Assembly: GCA_964537285.1 (NCBI GenBank)
Contig: CAZHZT010000091.1
Location: 1 to 23,168, forward strand
Origin: CAZHZT01 sp964537285
GTDB lineage: Bacteria; Bacteroidota; Bacteroidia; Chitinophagales; Saprospiraceae
DNA length: 23,168 nt
Direction of reading: 5' to 3'
The notes below the pieces were generated by a model, which saw nothing but the letters and a program-made list of their open reading frames with translations, made no database searches and was not told where the DNA came from. Position 1 is the stretch's first letter. Each line of letters opens with the position of its first letter. Position numbers and translations under genes: made by a program. Below, piece after piece: positions 7,428-17,900 of this stretch.

Positions 7428-10400
7428 ATGACAAAAAGTTGTAATCCTACGCCTATGAACATTCTCCCAAGAACTGTTTTAGCATTTTTAGCAGCATTTT
7501 TGCTAATCACCAACATTTCAGCCAAGGAAATATCCGTCCCGAATAATGATCCTTCGGGATGCCATTATGCTTCTTTTGGCTCAACGAATCTCTCAATGCT
7601 CATCGATTGCATTGATTTTGAAGACCTTACTCCAGGTAGCTCGTTCGGATCGCTAGCCGGAAATATGCCCGGGGATACCGTTGCCATCGAAGATGGCGTA
7701 ATCATTACCCTTGATTCTTTTATTAACTTTGGAGGTCTCGAATTTGGAGACGGGGACGTATCCAATGATGCAATTCCTCCTTTCATGGGTAATTACCTGT
7801 TTTATAATTTCCTTAATTTGAAGTATGACTTTTCCCAACTCAGTGGGATAGTTAATAAATTACGCTTCAATGTATTCCAGGGAGCAACACCCGTAAACTT
7901 TTCCGTAAACGGCAGCCCACTCACACTTTACAACACCCTGGCAGACATTCCCACTGACATCGCACCCGGCATTACCTATTCTTACGATGATGTTGAACAA
8001 AAGGTTGAACTCATTGGAAACATTGATCATTTTACCCTGGGTGGAGTCGAGCTGGGAATCGATGCTATATGCTTCGACCTGACTACCTGCGCTATCGTCG
8101 ATTATTCTATTGAGCAGCTGGATTGTGAGCCTGGCTCCACAGAATATTTCTATTTACTCGACCTTGAGGTTTCAAATGAAACCGACTCTTTTGTTGTCAA
8201 AAACGGAGATGGAGATATTCTGGGCACCTACAGCTACCTTGATCTGCCCGTTGAAGTTGGACCTTTTGATGGAGATGGAAACACCATTTACTCTATAGAA
8301 GTGTTCGATCAGGAAATTCCTTCTTGCGGAATTATCATCGACGGCCTTGGTCCGGTGGATTGTTTATGCAATTTAGAAGGGCTTGACGTTTATAATATTG
8401 AGTGTAATATAGATGGAACTTACAATTTTGCCGTAAATTTCAGCGGGCAGAGTACTTCTAGTACTGAGTTTAATCTGTTTGTTAACGACCAGCCTGCAGG
8501 TACATTCAACTACAATGATTTGCCCGTTGCTATAGGGGATCTCGATTTACCTGGTAATGAAGTATCCGTTAAAGTTTGTGATACGGAAAGTACTGCTTGC
8601 TGCGTGGAAGGAACTTTTGATTTGCCTATGTGCGAATGTGAGATCATGGACTTCGAAGCGAATATTTTTGATTGTGCGGATGGTTTATTTTACGTAGAAC
8701 TAACGTATAACGCCTCGAATGTTAGTGAGAATGGTTTCATTCTTGAAGTAAATAATGCTCAGTATGGCTTTTATCAATATACAGGAAGTTTATTTGTTGG
8801 GCCATTCAAATCGAACACACTTACGAACTACGACTTTTTAATGGTCGATGTAATTAATGACAACTGCTTTGCGGAAACTTCCATTGAAATCGATCAATTA
8901 CAATTACCTTGCGATGAATCATGCGAAATTAGTGAAGCAATCGTAAATCCTCTCACTTGTGATGACGTTAACCAATTCAATGTATTGCTTGATTTAGTAA
9001 CGCAAAATGTAGGCGACTCCTTTGTAATTGAGTTCATCTCACCGGATATTGATAAGCAAATCATTAGCTACAGCGACCTTCCTGTAGAATTAGGGCCGTA
9101 CAAAGACAATGTAGTGGTTTCTATTTGTGATCAGGATAATCCGGATTGCTGTATTCTTACAGAGTTCGACTTCTCGGATTGTGCCTGTGATATTTATGAT
9201 ATAGATGTAGACATAAACGCTTGCAATCCCAATGGAATATTCTCCATTGATCTTAACTTTGGATTTGCTAATGTTTCGGACTCCTTTTCGATAATAGACC
9301 AGAATTCTGTAGAATATGGTCCGTTTGCTTACGATGATCTGCCACTTGTTAACTTTGGTAGTTTCGAGGGAGACGGCATGTCGAACTTCAAGTTGGAAAT
9401 TTTTGATCAGGCAAGCTTCGACATTTGTTCAGAAATATTCGATTTCGGTCCAATTGATTGCTCAGTTGGATGTGTGCTGGATGGTGTTACTGTTTCAAAT
9501 ATTACTTGCGTTAACCAAGGTGAGTATGCATTTGATCTGAATATTCAACCTAATAACAATATTAGTGATTCCTTTTTGGTAGAAAGCCAGGATACGACTT
9601 TCGGCCCGTTCAGTTATGATGATCTGCCTGTAAATATTGGGCCTGTTCATTCTGGAGATGGTCTTATAAAAGTTTTTGATCAGGATCAAAACAGTTGTGT
9701 ATTTGAAACTTATATTGATTTTGCCACTTGTGACTGCTCCATAGAAGATTTGGTGCCGGACCCTCTTGGGTGTGAGCCGGATGGCACGTTCAACTTCTTC
9801 CTCGATTTTGTGGTAAGCAGTCCATTTTCGGACTCCTTTGGTGTTTCTGTGAATAACAACCTTATTGGAGTTTTCAATTACAATGATCTACCTGTTGAAG
9901 CAGGTCCTTTACTTGGAAATGCAGCCATCTATAATGTCAGGGCTTTTGATCTGTTAAATACGGAATGTGAAGCTGTAGCTGGTTTGCTGGCACCTCAATG
10001 TATCCCGGATACCTGCAAATTATTCGATGCCGAAGTGGTTGACTTTTCTTGCGATATAGATGGTACTTATGGTGTATTCATCAATGTACAATCAGAAGCG
10101 CCAAGTGATTCGTTCATTGTATTCTCTAATTCAGCCTCTTTTCCTCTTGGAATTTTCGCTTACACTGATTTGCCTGTTTTTGTAGAACCTTTGGAAGGAG
10201 CAGTTACCTTGGAAATCTGCGACAAAGACAAAGTAAATTGTTGCACCACTCTTGATGTAAATGACAACCAATGTCCTTGTATATTAGAAGAGCTGCAAAT
10301 AGAAGTGCTTGATTGTGACTCCACGAATAGCACTTTCAGTGTTATAGTTGATTTTGATTTCGCCTTTACCAGCGATTCTTTTACCCTTTCCGGTAATGGG

Positions 10401-13400
10401 GTTACTTATGGTACATACGCTTACGCTGATCTTCCAATTGATATTGGACCCTTGGCTGGAGATGCTGTTACAGAATACGAGTTCGTGGTGACCGATAAAA
10501 TTTCTCCTAATTGTTCTACCTTTAAAGAGATTGGAACAGTAGACTGTTTACCGGAATGCGGCTTTGAAGCGCTGGAAGTAACTAATATTTTTTGTAACAG
10601 TGATGGCACTTTTGACTTCAAAGTAAACTTCGATCCTCAGAATACCCAAGGTTTTGGTTTCGATCTCTATCTTGATGGAGAGCTGTTCAACTTCTTCGAA
10701 TATAGCAATCTGCCCATCACTATTGAACACTACGAAGTTCAGGATAATTTCTTGAGTGTATTCGTTTGTGATAATGACAATCCAGATTGTTGCTCTAATG
10801 AAGAATTTTTCCAATTCCCAGATTGTGAACCCTGTGATATCAGGGATTTAGTGCTGGAAGCGCATCCTTGTGATGGAGACGGGTTCCTGGTTGATATTGA
10901 TTTCATTAATGAGAACACAAGTGATTCTTTTCAGGTTTTTGTTAATGATATTTTAGTAGGCACCTTCAGCTATGATGACCTTTTCGTTACGGTTGGTCCT
11001 TTCCCTGGTGATGGTATGACTACTTACAACTTCAAGATCAAAGACTTGGCTAGCCCAGATTGCTATGCCGAAGCTCATCTTGATCCAATTGCATGCAGTG
11101 TTTGTGAAATTACCGATTTCCTGATTGATGATTTTGAATGTGAATCTGTTGGTGATAGCTACCAGGGATTCGTTGTGTTCGAATATGAAAATACATCGGA
11201 TTCATTTAACCTATTTCAGGATGGCGATATCATAGGTACATTCGCTTATGCTGATTTGCCCATTTTTATAGACGGTATTGAAGGTAATCCTGGAAATGTA
11301 AGTGAATTCAAAGTCTGTGATAAGGATCATCCGGATTGCTGTAGCAATATCTGGGAAGTGACCTTACAAGATTGTACTCCTTGTGATATCAGGGATTTGA
11401 TCGTTGAAGCCCTACCATGTGATGGCGACAGCTTCCTGGTAGACCTTGACTTCATAAACGAAAATACAAGTGACTCATTCCAGGTATATGTAAATGATAT
11501 CTTGAACGGCACCTTCAGTTATGATGATCTTTTCATTACCATCGGTCCTTTCCCTGGTGACGGAACCACAAGTTTCCATTTTATTGTCAAAGATCTGGAA
11601 GAGCCTGATTGTTTCACAGAAGCAGATTTAGATCCAATTGATTGCAATAGCTGCGAAATTACGGATTTCTTGTTAGATGAGTTTGAATGCGAATCTACTG
11701 GTGATAATTATCAGGGATTCATTGAGTTTGAATTCCAAAACACTTCTGATTCTTTTAATTTATATCAGGGCGGCGATATCATAGGTACATTTGCCTATGC
11801 TGATTTACCTATTTTTATAGATGGTATTGAAGGTAATCCTGGAAGTATTAGTGAATTCAAAGTTTGTGACAAGGATTATCCGGATTGCTGCAGCAATATT
11901 TGGGAAGTAGAACTTCCGGATTGTATGCCTATGGGCGATTGCGAAATTTCCAACTTTGTAGTTGAGCCATTCTGCGAAGATGGCATACCATACTTAGAAC
12001 TTAGCTTTGATGGTCAGTTTACAAGCGATAGTTTTGAGATCAGATCTTGTTTCACGATAGGAACTTTTGCTTACGGCCAAAGTAGTTACATCATCGAAAT
12101 AACTCCGGAATTAGAAGATTGCGCATTATTTGGCTCTTTTATTCCAATTGGAGTGTATGATCAAGAAGATATTAATGGATGTTTTGCATTAAATTTCTTT
12201 GTACTGCCTGATTGCGCGGTTCCTGAATGCATGATCTCTAATTTAACTTTAACTCCGCTTGATTGCCAGGACAGTGAATTTAACGTATTACTGGATTTTG
12301 ATTTCCAAAACACCAGTGATTCTTTTGCTGTGTTAGGAAATGGTCAGATTTTTGGCGTTTTCAGTTATGATGACCTTCCTGTTGAGATTGGACCACTTCT
12401 TGGTGACGGGGTTACTGTATACGAATTTGGTGTTATCGACCTGGGAGATTTTGGTTGCGCTGCTTCAGCAGAGGTTGGCCCTGTAGATTGTGATCCTTGT
12501 GATATTTCCAATTTACAAACTTCGTTCTTCTGCGAAGGGGATACAACTTACATAGAGTTTAGTTTTGATTTTGATAATACGAGTGATAGTTTCATTGTTT
12601 CCTCTTGTGAGCTGCTTGGCACCTTTGCTTATGGCGCAAGTAGTTACACCGTAGCTATTCCGCCTGACTTCTTAGGATGTGCCGGTGGAGGAACCACTAT
12701 TCCATTTGGAATTAACGACCAGGGCGCTGGCATTACCTGCTTCTTACTGGAGTTCCTTGAGTTGCCGGATTGTCCAAATGAGTGTTCTATTTATGATATT
12801 GAAACGACCATTTTAGATTGTGTACCCGACCAGGAATTCTACCTGGAAGTGGATTTCCAAACCAATAATGTCGGAAACCTTGGCTTCTTGGCCTTCGTAA
12901 ATGGTAATCTTTTTGGATCGTTCGCTTATAATTCCCTTCCAATAACTATTGGACCTTTCAATCCGGATGGCACTACATTCTACGATGTAACCATTTTAGA
13001 TTTGGAAGATCCTTTCTGCTTTGGCTTTAAAGAAGTGGGTACAGTTGAATGTGAAACATGCGAACTGGATGACTTGACAGCCACTTACGAGTGCAATGAT
13101 AATGGAACTTATGATGCGACCATAAATTTTGTCGCTTCAGGAGTTCAGGATCCTAATTTTGATTTATTTGTGAATGATTCCCTGATTGGATTCTTCGCTT
13201 TTGATAGTCTGCCTATTACTTTGGATAGTCTCTTCTTTGACACGGCAACAGTGCAATGGAAAGTTTGTGAAAATGATAATCCGGACTGTTGTATTAGTAT
13301 TTCATCAGATGTTCCACAATGCCTTGTTAGTTGTGTAGATGTGGAGGCTCTGGGAGATACCAATGATGACATTACTTCAGCTGATTATCAACCGGGAGAC

Positions 13401-14774
13401 TTCCTGTTTGAAGCTGAGAATGTGCGTTTCTATTTAGCACATCCGTTGTTCTTCAACTGGAATGATGGTGGTTATGTCAAATTCAATCAAAACGGAAGCC
13501 TCGGCATGAAAGGTGCCCTTGAGATGAATTTCAAACAAATTGAAAATAAAGAAAAAGAAATTTCACTCAGTGTAGGCGATGGACCTTTCTGGATATCAGC
13601 AAATTCAAGCCAGGTAAATACTTACTTCCAGTATACAGATACGACGATTGAAATTAGTGATTATGTGTTCCTGACTATTCAGGATGGGCATGAAATCACC
13701 TTAAGTGGCCCGATTAACACCGTTTCTATAGGGTCACCAGAGATTTCACTGAGCAGCATTTGTTATGAAGTATCAGAAGATAACATTTGGCCCGGAGATG
13801 CCAATTATGATTTCATCGTTAATCACTTTGATGTCTTAAAAATTGGCTTAGCATATGGTGCTCAAGGTCCGAAACGTTCTATCAATTCTACAAAATGGGA
13901 ACCACTACCTGGTGAGGATTGGGAAGGCAGCTTCATCGATGGCATTAACTTCAAAAATGCTGATTGTGACGGGAACGGACAGATCGATGAAAATGATGTC
14001 AACATCATTGATCAAAACTATAACCTGAAGCATGGGCCGGTAGAGCCTTTCACTGGGTCATTAGGAGATGAGCAAGATCCTCCGCTTTATATTGACGTTA
14101 AACAATTTAAAGACTTGTCAGGGGGAAGCAGCTTCCAAATTCCGATCTTCCTCGGAGATAGCGATAGCCCGGTACAGGATATTTATGGCTTAGCCTTTAC
14201 CATTAATTACGATACCAATAGCATTCAGGCCGCAAATATCACGTTTGCAGACAACTTTTTCGGCGATCAGAACGATGATTATATTTATTACTCTAATGAT
14301 CAATCAGGTCAATTGGATGTAGTCATCACTCGCATCGATCAACAAAGTATTTCTGGCAACGGTATGATTGCTTACTACATTGGCATAATCGATGACTTAG
14401 CAGGCTTCCAAATTCCGGAAGTAGAAATTACAAATATCTTAGCGGTAGACGAAGCCGAGCATCTTGTTGAGATTCACGTACCGACAGACATGGCTAACTT
14501 TCCTCCTGAGGTCAAGAAAGATATTCCTGCTGAAAAGAGTATTGTCGTATTCCCTAACCCATCAGAAGGAATCATTCAGTTATCCAGCGAAAATGGTCAA
14601 CCGATAGAACATGTTTCTATCTACAATGCTAGAGGAGAGCGTGTTTTCGATGCTGACATGAACCATACAGCTCCTACAATTAATGGTTCTAACTGGCATG
14701 GTGGGTTGTACTTCATTGAAGTAAAACAAGGAAATACCTTGATTCGGAAGAAAGTGAAGATTATTCGCCCGTAA
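7428..14774 (+). CDS. Giant secreted repeat protein with cohesin/dockerin-like segments and T9SS sorting domain
   Basis: 2448 residues. Signal peptide about 1-32 (hydrophobic LAFLAAFLLITNISA; a second ATG at codon 10 would also do). Residues 33-223 form a unique N-terminal domain. Residues 224 to about 1973 hold 19 tandem repeats of about 92 residues, each starting near a hydrophobic-x-Cys segment, with a central SDSF followed by a GTFAYDDLP-like strand pair and a closing C-x-C, suggesting disulfide-linked beta-sandwich modules (inference). After a linker domain come dockerin-like Ca-binding loops (WPGDANYDF from 2121; DCDGNGQIDENDV near 2180), a cohesin-like domain (about 2221-2340) and a T9SS type A tail (about 2370-2448, VVFPNPSEG to KKVKIIRP). 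The protein should cross the outer membrane by T9SS and be anchored or released there; an adhesin or matrix scaffold is the likely role. It is acidic, rich in Asp/Asn. A strong terminator follows, so it is probably monocistronic. Confidence 0.93.
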   Translation: MTKSCNPTPMNILPRTVLAFLAAFLLITNISAKEISVPNNDPSGCHYASFGSTNLSMLIDCIDFEDLTPGSSFGSLAGNMPGDTVAIEDGVIITLDSFINFGGLEFGDGDVSNDAIPPFMGNYLFYNFLNLKYDFSQLSGIVNKLRFNVFQGATPVNFSVNGSPLTLYNTLADIPTDIAPGITYSYDDVEQKVELIGNIDHFTLGGVELGIDAICFDLTTCAIVDYSIEQLDCEPGSTEYFYLLDLEVSNETDSFVVKNGDGDILGTYSYLDLPVEVGPFDGDGNTIYSIEVFDQEIPSCGIIIDGLGPVDCLCNLEGLDVYNIECNIDGTYNFAVNFSGQSTSSTEFNLFVNDQPAGTFNYNDLPVAIGDLDLPGNEVSVKVCDTESTACCVEGTFDLPMCECEIMDFEANIFDCADGLFYVELTYNASNVSENGFILEVNNAQYGFYQYTGSLFVGPFKSNTLTNYDFLMVDVINDNCFAETSIEIDQLQLPCDESCEISEAIVNPLTCDDVNQFNVLLDLVTQNVGDSFVIEFISPDIDKQIISYSDLPVELGPYKDNVVVSICDQDNPDCCILTEFDFSDCACDIYDIDVDINACNPNGIFSIDLNFGFANVSDSFSIIDQNSVEYGPFAYDDLPLVNFGSFEGDGMSNFKLEIFDQASFDICSEIFDFGPIDCSVGCVLDGVTVSNITCVNQGEYAFDLNIQPNNNISDSFLVESQDTTFGPFSYDDLPVNIGPVHSGDGLIKVFDQDQNSCVFETYIDFATCDCSIEDLVPDPLGCEPDGTFNFFLDFVVSSPFSDSFGVSVNNNLIGVFNYNDLPVEAGPLLGNAAIYNVRAFDLLNTECEAVAGLLAPQCIPDTCKLFDAEVVDFSCDIDGTYGVFINVQSEAPSDSFIVFSNSASFPLGIFAYTDLPVFVEPLEGAVTLEICDKDKVNCCTTLDVNDNQCPCILEELQIEVLDCDSTNSTFSVIVDFDFAFTSDSFTLSGNGVTYGTYAYADLPIDIGPLAGDAVTEYEFVVTDKISPNCSTFKEIGTVDCLPECGFEALEVTNIFCNSDGTFDFKVNFDPQNTQGFGFDLYLDGELFNFFEYSNLPITIEHYEVQDNFLSVFVCDNDNPDCCSNEEFFQFPDCEPCDIRDLVLEAHPCDGDGFLVDIDFINENTSDSFQVFVNDILVGTFSYDDLFVTVGPFPGDGMTTYNFKIKDLASPDCYAEAHLDPIACSVCEITDFLIDDFECESVGDSYQGFVVFEYENTSDSFNLFQDGDIIGTFAYADLPIFIDGIEGNPGNVSEFKVCDKDHPDCCSNIWEVTLQDCTPCDIRDLIVEALPCDGDSFLVDLDFINENTSDSFQVYVNDILNGTFSYDDLFITIGPFPGDGTTSFHFIVKDLEEPDCFTEADLDPIDCNSCEITDFLLDEFECESTGDNYQGFIEFEFQNTSDSFNLYQGGDIIGTFAYADLPIFIDGIEGNPGSISEFKVCDKDYPDCCSNIWEVELPDCMPMGDCEISNFVVEPFCEDGIPYLELSFDGQFTSDSFEIRSCFTIGTFAYGQSSYIIEITPELEDCALFGSFIPIGVYDQEDINGCFALNFFVLPDCAVPECMISNLTLTPLDCQDSEFNVLLDFDFQNTSDSFAVLGNGQIFGVFSYDDLPVEIGPLLGDGVTVYEFGVIDLGDFGCAASAEVGPVDCDPCDISNLQTSFFCEGDTTYIEFSFDFDNTSDSFIVSSCELLGTFAYGASSYTVAIPPDFLGCAGGGTTIPFGINDQGAGITCFLLEFLELPDCPNECSIYDIETTILDCVPDQEFYLEVDFQTNNVGNLGFLAFVNGNLFGSFAYNSLPITIGPFNPDGTTFYDVTILDLEDPFCFGFKEVGTVECETCELDDLTATYECNDNGTYDATINFVASGVQDPNFDLFVNDSLIGFFAFDSLPITLDSLFFDTATVQWKVCENDNPDCCISISSDVPQCLVSCVDVEALGDTNDDITSADYQPGDFLFEAENVRFYLAHPLFFNWNDGGYVKFNQNGSLGMKGALEMNFKQIENKEKEISLSVGDGPFWISANSSQVNTYFQYTDTTIEISDYVFLTIQDGHEITLSGPINTVSIGSPEISLSSICYEVSEDNIWPGDANYDFIVNHFDVLKIGLAYGAQGPKRSINSTKWEPLPGEDWEGSFIDGINFKNADCDGNGQIDENDVNIIDQNYNLKHGPVEPFTGSLGDEQDPPLYIDVKQFKDLSGGSSFQIPIFLGDSDSPVQDIYGLAFTINYDTNSIQAANITFADNFFGDQNDDYIYYSNDQSGQLDVVITRIDQQSISGNGMIAYYIGIIDDLAGFQIPEVEITNILAVDEAEHLVEIHVPTDMANFPPEVKKDIPAEKSIVVFPNPSEGIIQLSSENGQPIEHVSIYNARGERVFDADMNHTAPTINGSNWHGGLYFIEVKQGNTLIRKKVKIIRP
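8097..13347 (+). repeat. 19 tandem protein repeats (~92 aa, ~276 bp each) within the giant gene
   Basis: Repeats 1-14 alternate between type A (long loop with GDG.T.Y then a single Cys, ending GPVDC-like, e.g. from 8097, 10848, 11397, 12243) and type B (CD.D.PDCC, e.g. the repeats ending near 11396 and 11954); repeat 6 is a weaker B with one of the paired cysteines lost. Repeats 15 (from 11955) and 17 (from 12513) are a third type with a SSY..I.I.P insert replacing DLPV..GP. The order after repeat 14 is C-A-C-A-B (repeats 16 at 12243, 18 at 12798, 19 at 13074). The DNA copies differ widely at third codon positions, so most repeats are old. Confidence 0.85.
10848..11954 (+). repeat. Recent tandem duplication of an A-B repeat pair
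   Basis: Repeats 11-12 (10848-11396, 549 bp) and 13-14 (11397-11954, 558 bp) are far more alike than any other pair: both contain NENTSDSFQV, GPFPGDG, CEITDFL, DGDIIGTFAYADLPIFIDGI (one residue differs) and CDKD.PDCCSNIWEV. The difference of 9 bp lies at the junction with repeat 15. This dates the last expansion to a two-repeat unit. Confidence 0.8.
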
Positions 14775-14798
14775 TTAAAGATTTTATTATTGAGCCTT

Positions 14799-14837
14799 AA
14801 AAAAAGGGAAGCAACAAAATGTTGCTTCCCTTTTTTT
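14799..14837 (+). terminator. Rho-independent terminator of the giant gene
   Basis: Perfect 17-bp stem (14799-14815 with 14821-14837) with GGGAAGCAAC as its GC-bearing part, a 5-nt AAAAT loop and a run of seven T. It starts 25 bp after the stop codon and separates the giant gene from the caspase-like gene. Confidence 0.9.
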
Positions 14838-14916
14838 ATCGGCCGCAATAATAAAAAACCACAAACAAAGAATTCTTCAAAATATTTTTATACCTTATAG
14901 AAAAATTCCCAAAATT

Positions 14917-17900
14917 ATGAAAAGATCCTTACAACTCACCAGTGACCCAAAAACGGTCTGCGTAAAAAAACATTCAGCTTTCAAGCGTTTCGTTTACCGT
15001 TTACCGTTGGCCGTTTACCGCATGATCATTCCCGCCTTCATTTTCTTTTTATTTTTCACTAGCAATTTGCGATCACAGTGTACGGAGTTCTTTGGTGATC
15101 CTATTCCTGTCCCGGAAATTCAGCCTTGTGGTCCGGAATGCGGGCAGCCGGTACCGATACCTGGCTTTTTTACACAAGCCTCTGCCTTTTTATTTCAAGG
15201 CTTAGTCGCCGGCAATTCCTATGAACTAGACCTTTGTGTTGCCAATCTGGGCTTACCTGGTCAGGCATTTGAACTTACCGTGATTAATCAATTTGGTGAT
15301 ATAATCAACTCTGTAAATAACTGTGCCATTCAATTTACAGCTCCGGAAGATGGAGACTATCTAATCATCTTCAATGTAGTAGAACAATGTGGGCAGCCAG
15401 GCTCCGTTGCAGGAGAATTCTTCACCGTCCAGTTGCTTTGTCCAGCTCCTTGCCCTTGTTCTTATCAAAGGGATGTTATGGTAGATCTTTTGTTGGATCC
15501 CTTCCTGGGAATTCTACCTGACTTCAATCCTGTTTTTTCATCTTTATGGTCTCCTTTTGTAGATTTTGGCTTCGGCCCTGGGTTTGAAGGCGTATTACCA
15601 CAAGGGTCTGTAGTGACGACTCCATTGGATGATAATCCAATTCAGCTTAATTTTGATGCCTATTTGTTTTTTATAAATGATTTGCCCTTAGCAGCATATG
15701 AACATCCTACCCGCTTTTTACTGGTGGATCCTACAGATTGTACCCCTTCTTTTGATGAAGGCTCTTTAATTCTAATTGATCAATTGTGGTATCCAGTGGT
15801 CTTTTTACCTGGCTCCACAGAGCCAATAACTTTCTTTGATGAAGGAAATTATACCAGTGATCCCCCTGGCCCATTTAATCCGGATGGTTTAATAATTGGG
15901 CCATTCTTTGATTCAAATGATATTGTCCTCCCACCACCACCAGATCCGGCTCCCACCGAAAAAAAATCAGCCGCGCTAATTGTAACGGGTTCTAGCGACC
16001 GTGGATTTAGGGCAGATATCCCTCGCTGGAAAAGCGATTTAAGAAATAACCTTGGCGTAGATAATGATCGAATTATATGCCCGGGGGATACAGCGATTAG
16101 CGTAGATTCTTTCTGTGCAGCAATAGATAAATTATGCATGCTGGAAGATATAAGCGTTATTTATATCCGGATTTCTGGTCACGGCTCCAACAACAGAGGT
16201 ATATTATTCAGAAACAACGAACTGCTTACCAAAGAGATGCTTTGTGAGAAGATGCGCAAGGTAGCTAAGAAAGGGGTTCCCATTCATTTAACACTGAACA
16301 ACTGCCATTCAGGAAGCTTTGTTGATGCCAATAACTGGAACTTTCCGGCAGGTAGTACCATTATTTACGGAGCACGTTCAGGACGTTGGACATGGGGAGT
16401 AAACGGTTACATGCGGGAATTCCCCGATGGAACAACAGGCCCGTCGGTCACAGGCTTCACCCTACCCATTGCCCAGGAAGAATGCCAAAGTGATAATACA
16501 GATTCCGATAACGATGGATTCGCCAACCCGGACACCAATAAGGATGGAGAAGTCGATGAATGTGAAGCTTTTCGGTGGGTTCAAAGCCAACGCCCTTGTT
16601 ATGTAAGATCTTTTGCTCCGGCAGAAATGATTGGCTCTTACGTTGTTAACCGATACGTGGTATACCCTGCAGGACCACCAGCTGGAAAAATGATCGATTC
16701 TATGATTACTTACGGAGGATTTCCGGTCGGTATTTGTGGCAATGACCTGATCTACCCCAACCCCGAACCAATGATCATTAAAGTCGGGAACTTTGGAAGC
16801 AACATGAATTTCAATGTTCAAAATAATTCGGGTGGCTCCAAAGATCGTTTTTGCATGGTATTTAAAGGTAACGTTAGTGGCGGCTTTGGACGAGCCTGGA
16901 ATTCCAATGCCAATGATGAGATCTCCGGTACCTGGTCTCAACCTTCGGACGTTAGCGCAAATTACGATGCCGCCACGGATGAAACGACCGTCTGCTGGTC
17001 AGCGAGTGGATCTTCGGCTGGAAATGCCGCCTGGGTCCATTTTGGATATGTGGCCCCTTCAGGGAAACAACTTCGACCGGTAAGGCAATATTGGGATAAT
17101 AATGGTGGTGATCTTAATAAAGGAACCCCTGAATTTGTAAATATTCCGGATTCCGATAAAGTACCGACCACAGAAAGTGATATCTACCTGGAAGGTACGG
17201 GCAGCCCACTAACAGTAACGACCGTTAATCGAGGATTGGCTTCTGATGGTTGGGGAGAATCGGTTGATTATGTCATCGGTTACAGAGTTTCTCCGGTAGC
17301 CATAGAACTTGAAGACCTTACGCTGGGAAATCCATTGGTAAGTAGCCTGGCCTACAATGCCGTCAATGCAGGAACCCTGCCCGCAGATTCTGATTTTAAA
17401 TTCGATATTGTAATCCCAGAAGAACTTGAGCCCGGACAATCCCTTATTCTCCAGGTGGAGCTAAGTTGGGGCTTAAATACGAATACTACCACTCAACTTA
17501 TCCAATGGGATCCTTTGCAGCCTGCTATATGCCGGGATGATGTTACTTACGAAGATGGAGACGCTATTCCGGGGCAAACCAACAGCTCCGGGCAAATTAC
17601 CCTAGATGGCGTCGTCATTGATGAAGGAAAGAAAATATTTAATGCGTCGGGAGGGGTGGTTTTATTGCCCGGCACTGAGCTATCCACCAATAGTGAAGAC
17701 ATTCGCTTATTTACTTTTGGGTGTGACGGAAGTCAAACACCTCCACTTATTCCGACCGAAGAAATAGCAGAAACATTCTTTTTTGACCAAACTCCGGACG
17801 AACAAGATGACAATGAGCTGAATATATCAGACGAATCCTCTTTCGAGGTATTTCCCAATCCATTTCGGAATAATATCACTGTGCAATACAGCTTGAATAA

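Noticed and set aside
8097..13347. CRISPR-like or satellite DNA array
   Set aside because: The periodicity is at protein level within one open frame, with ~276-bp units and strong third-position divergence.
16462..16941. 159-codon open frame on the minus strand
   Set aside because: Lies wholly inside the caspase-like gene, has no recognisable domain or leader, and is a shadow of the real frame.
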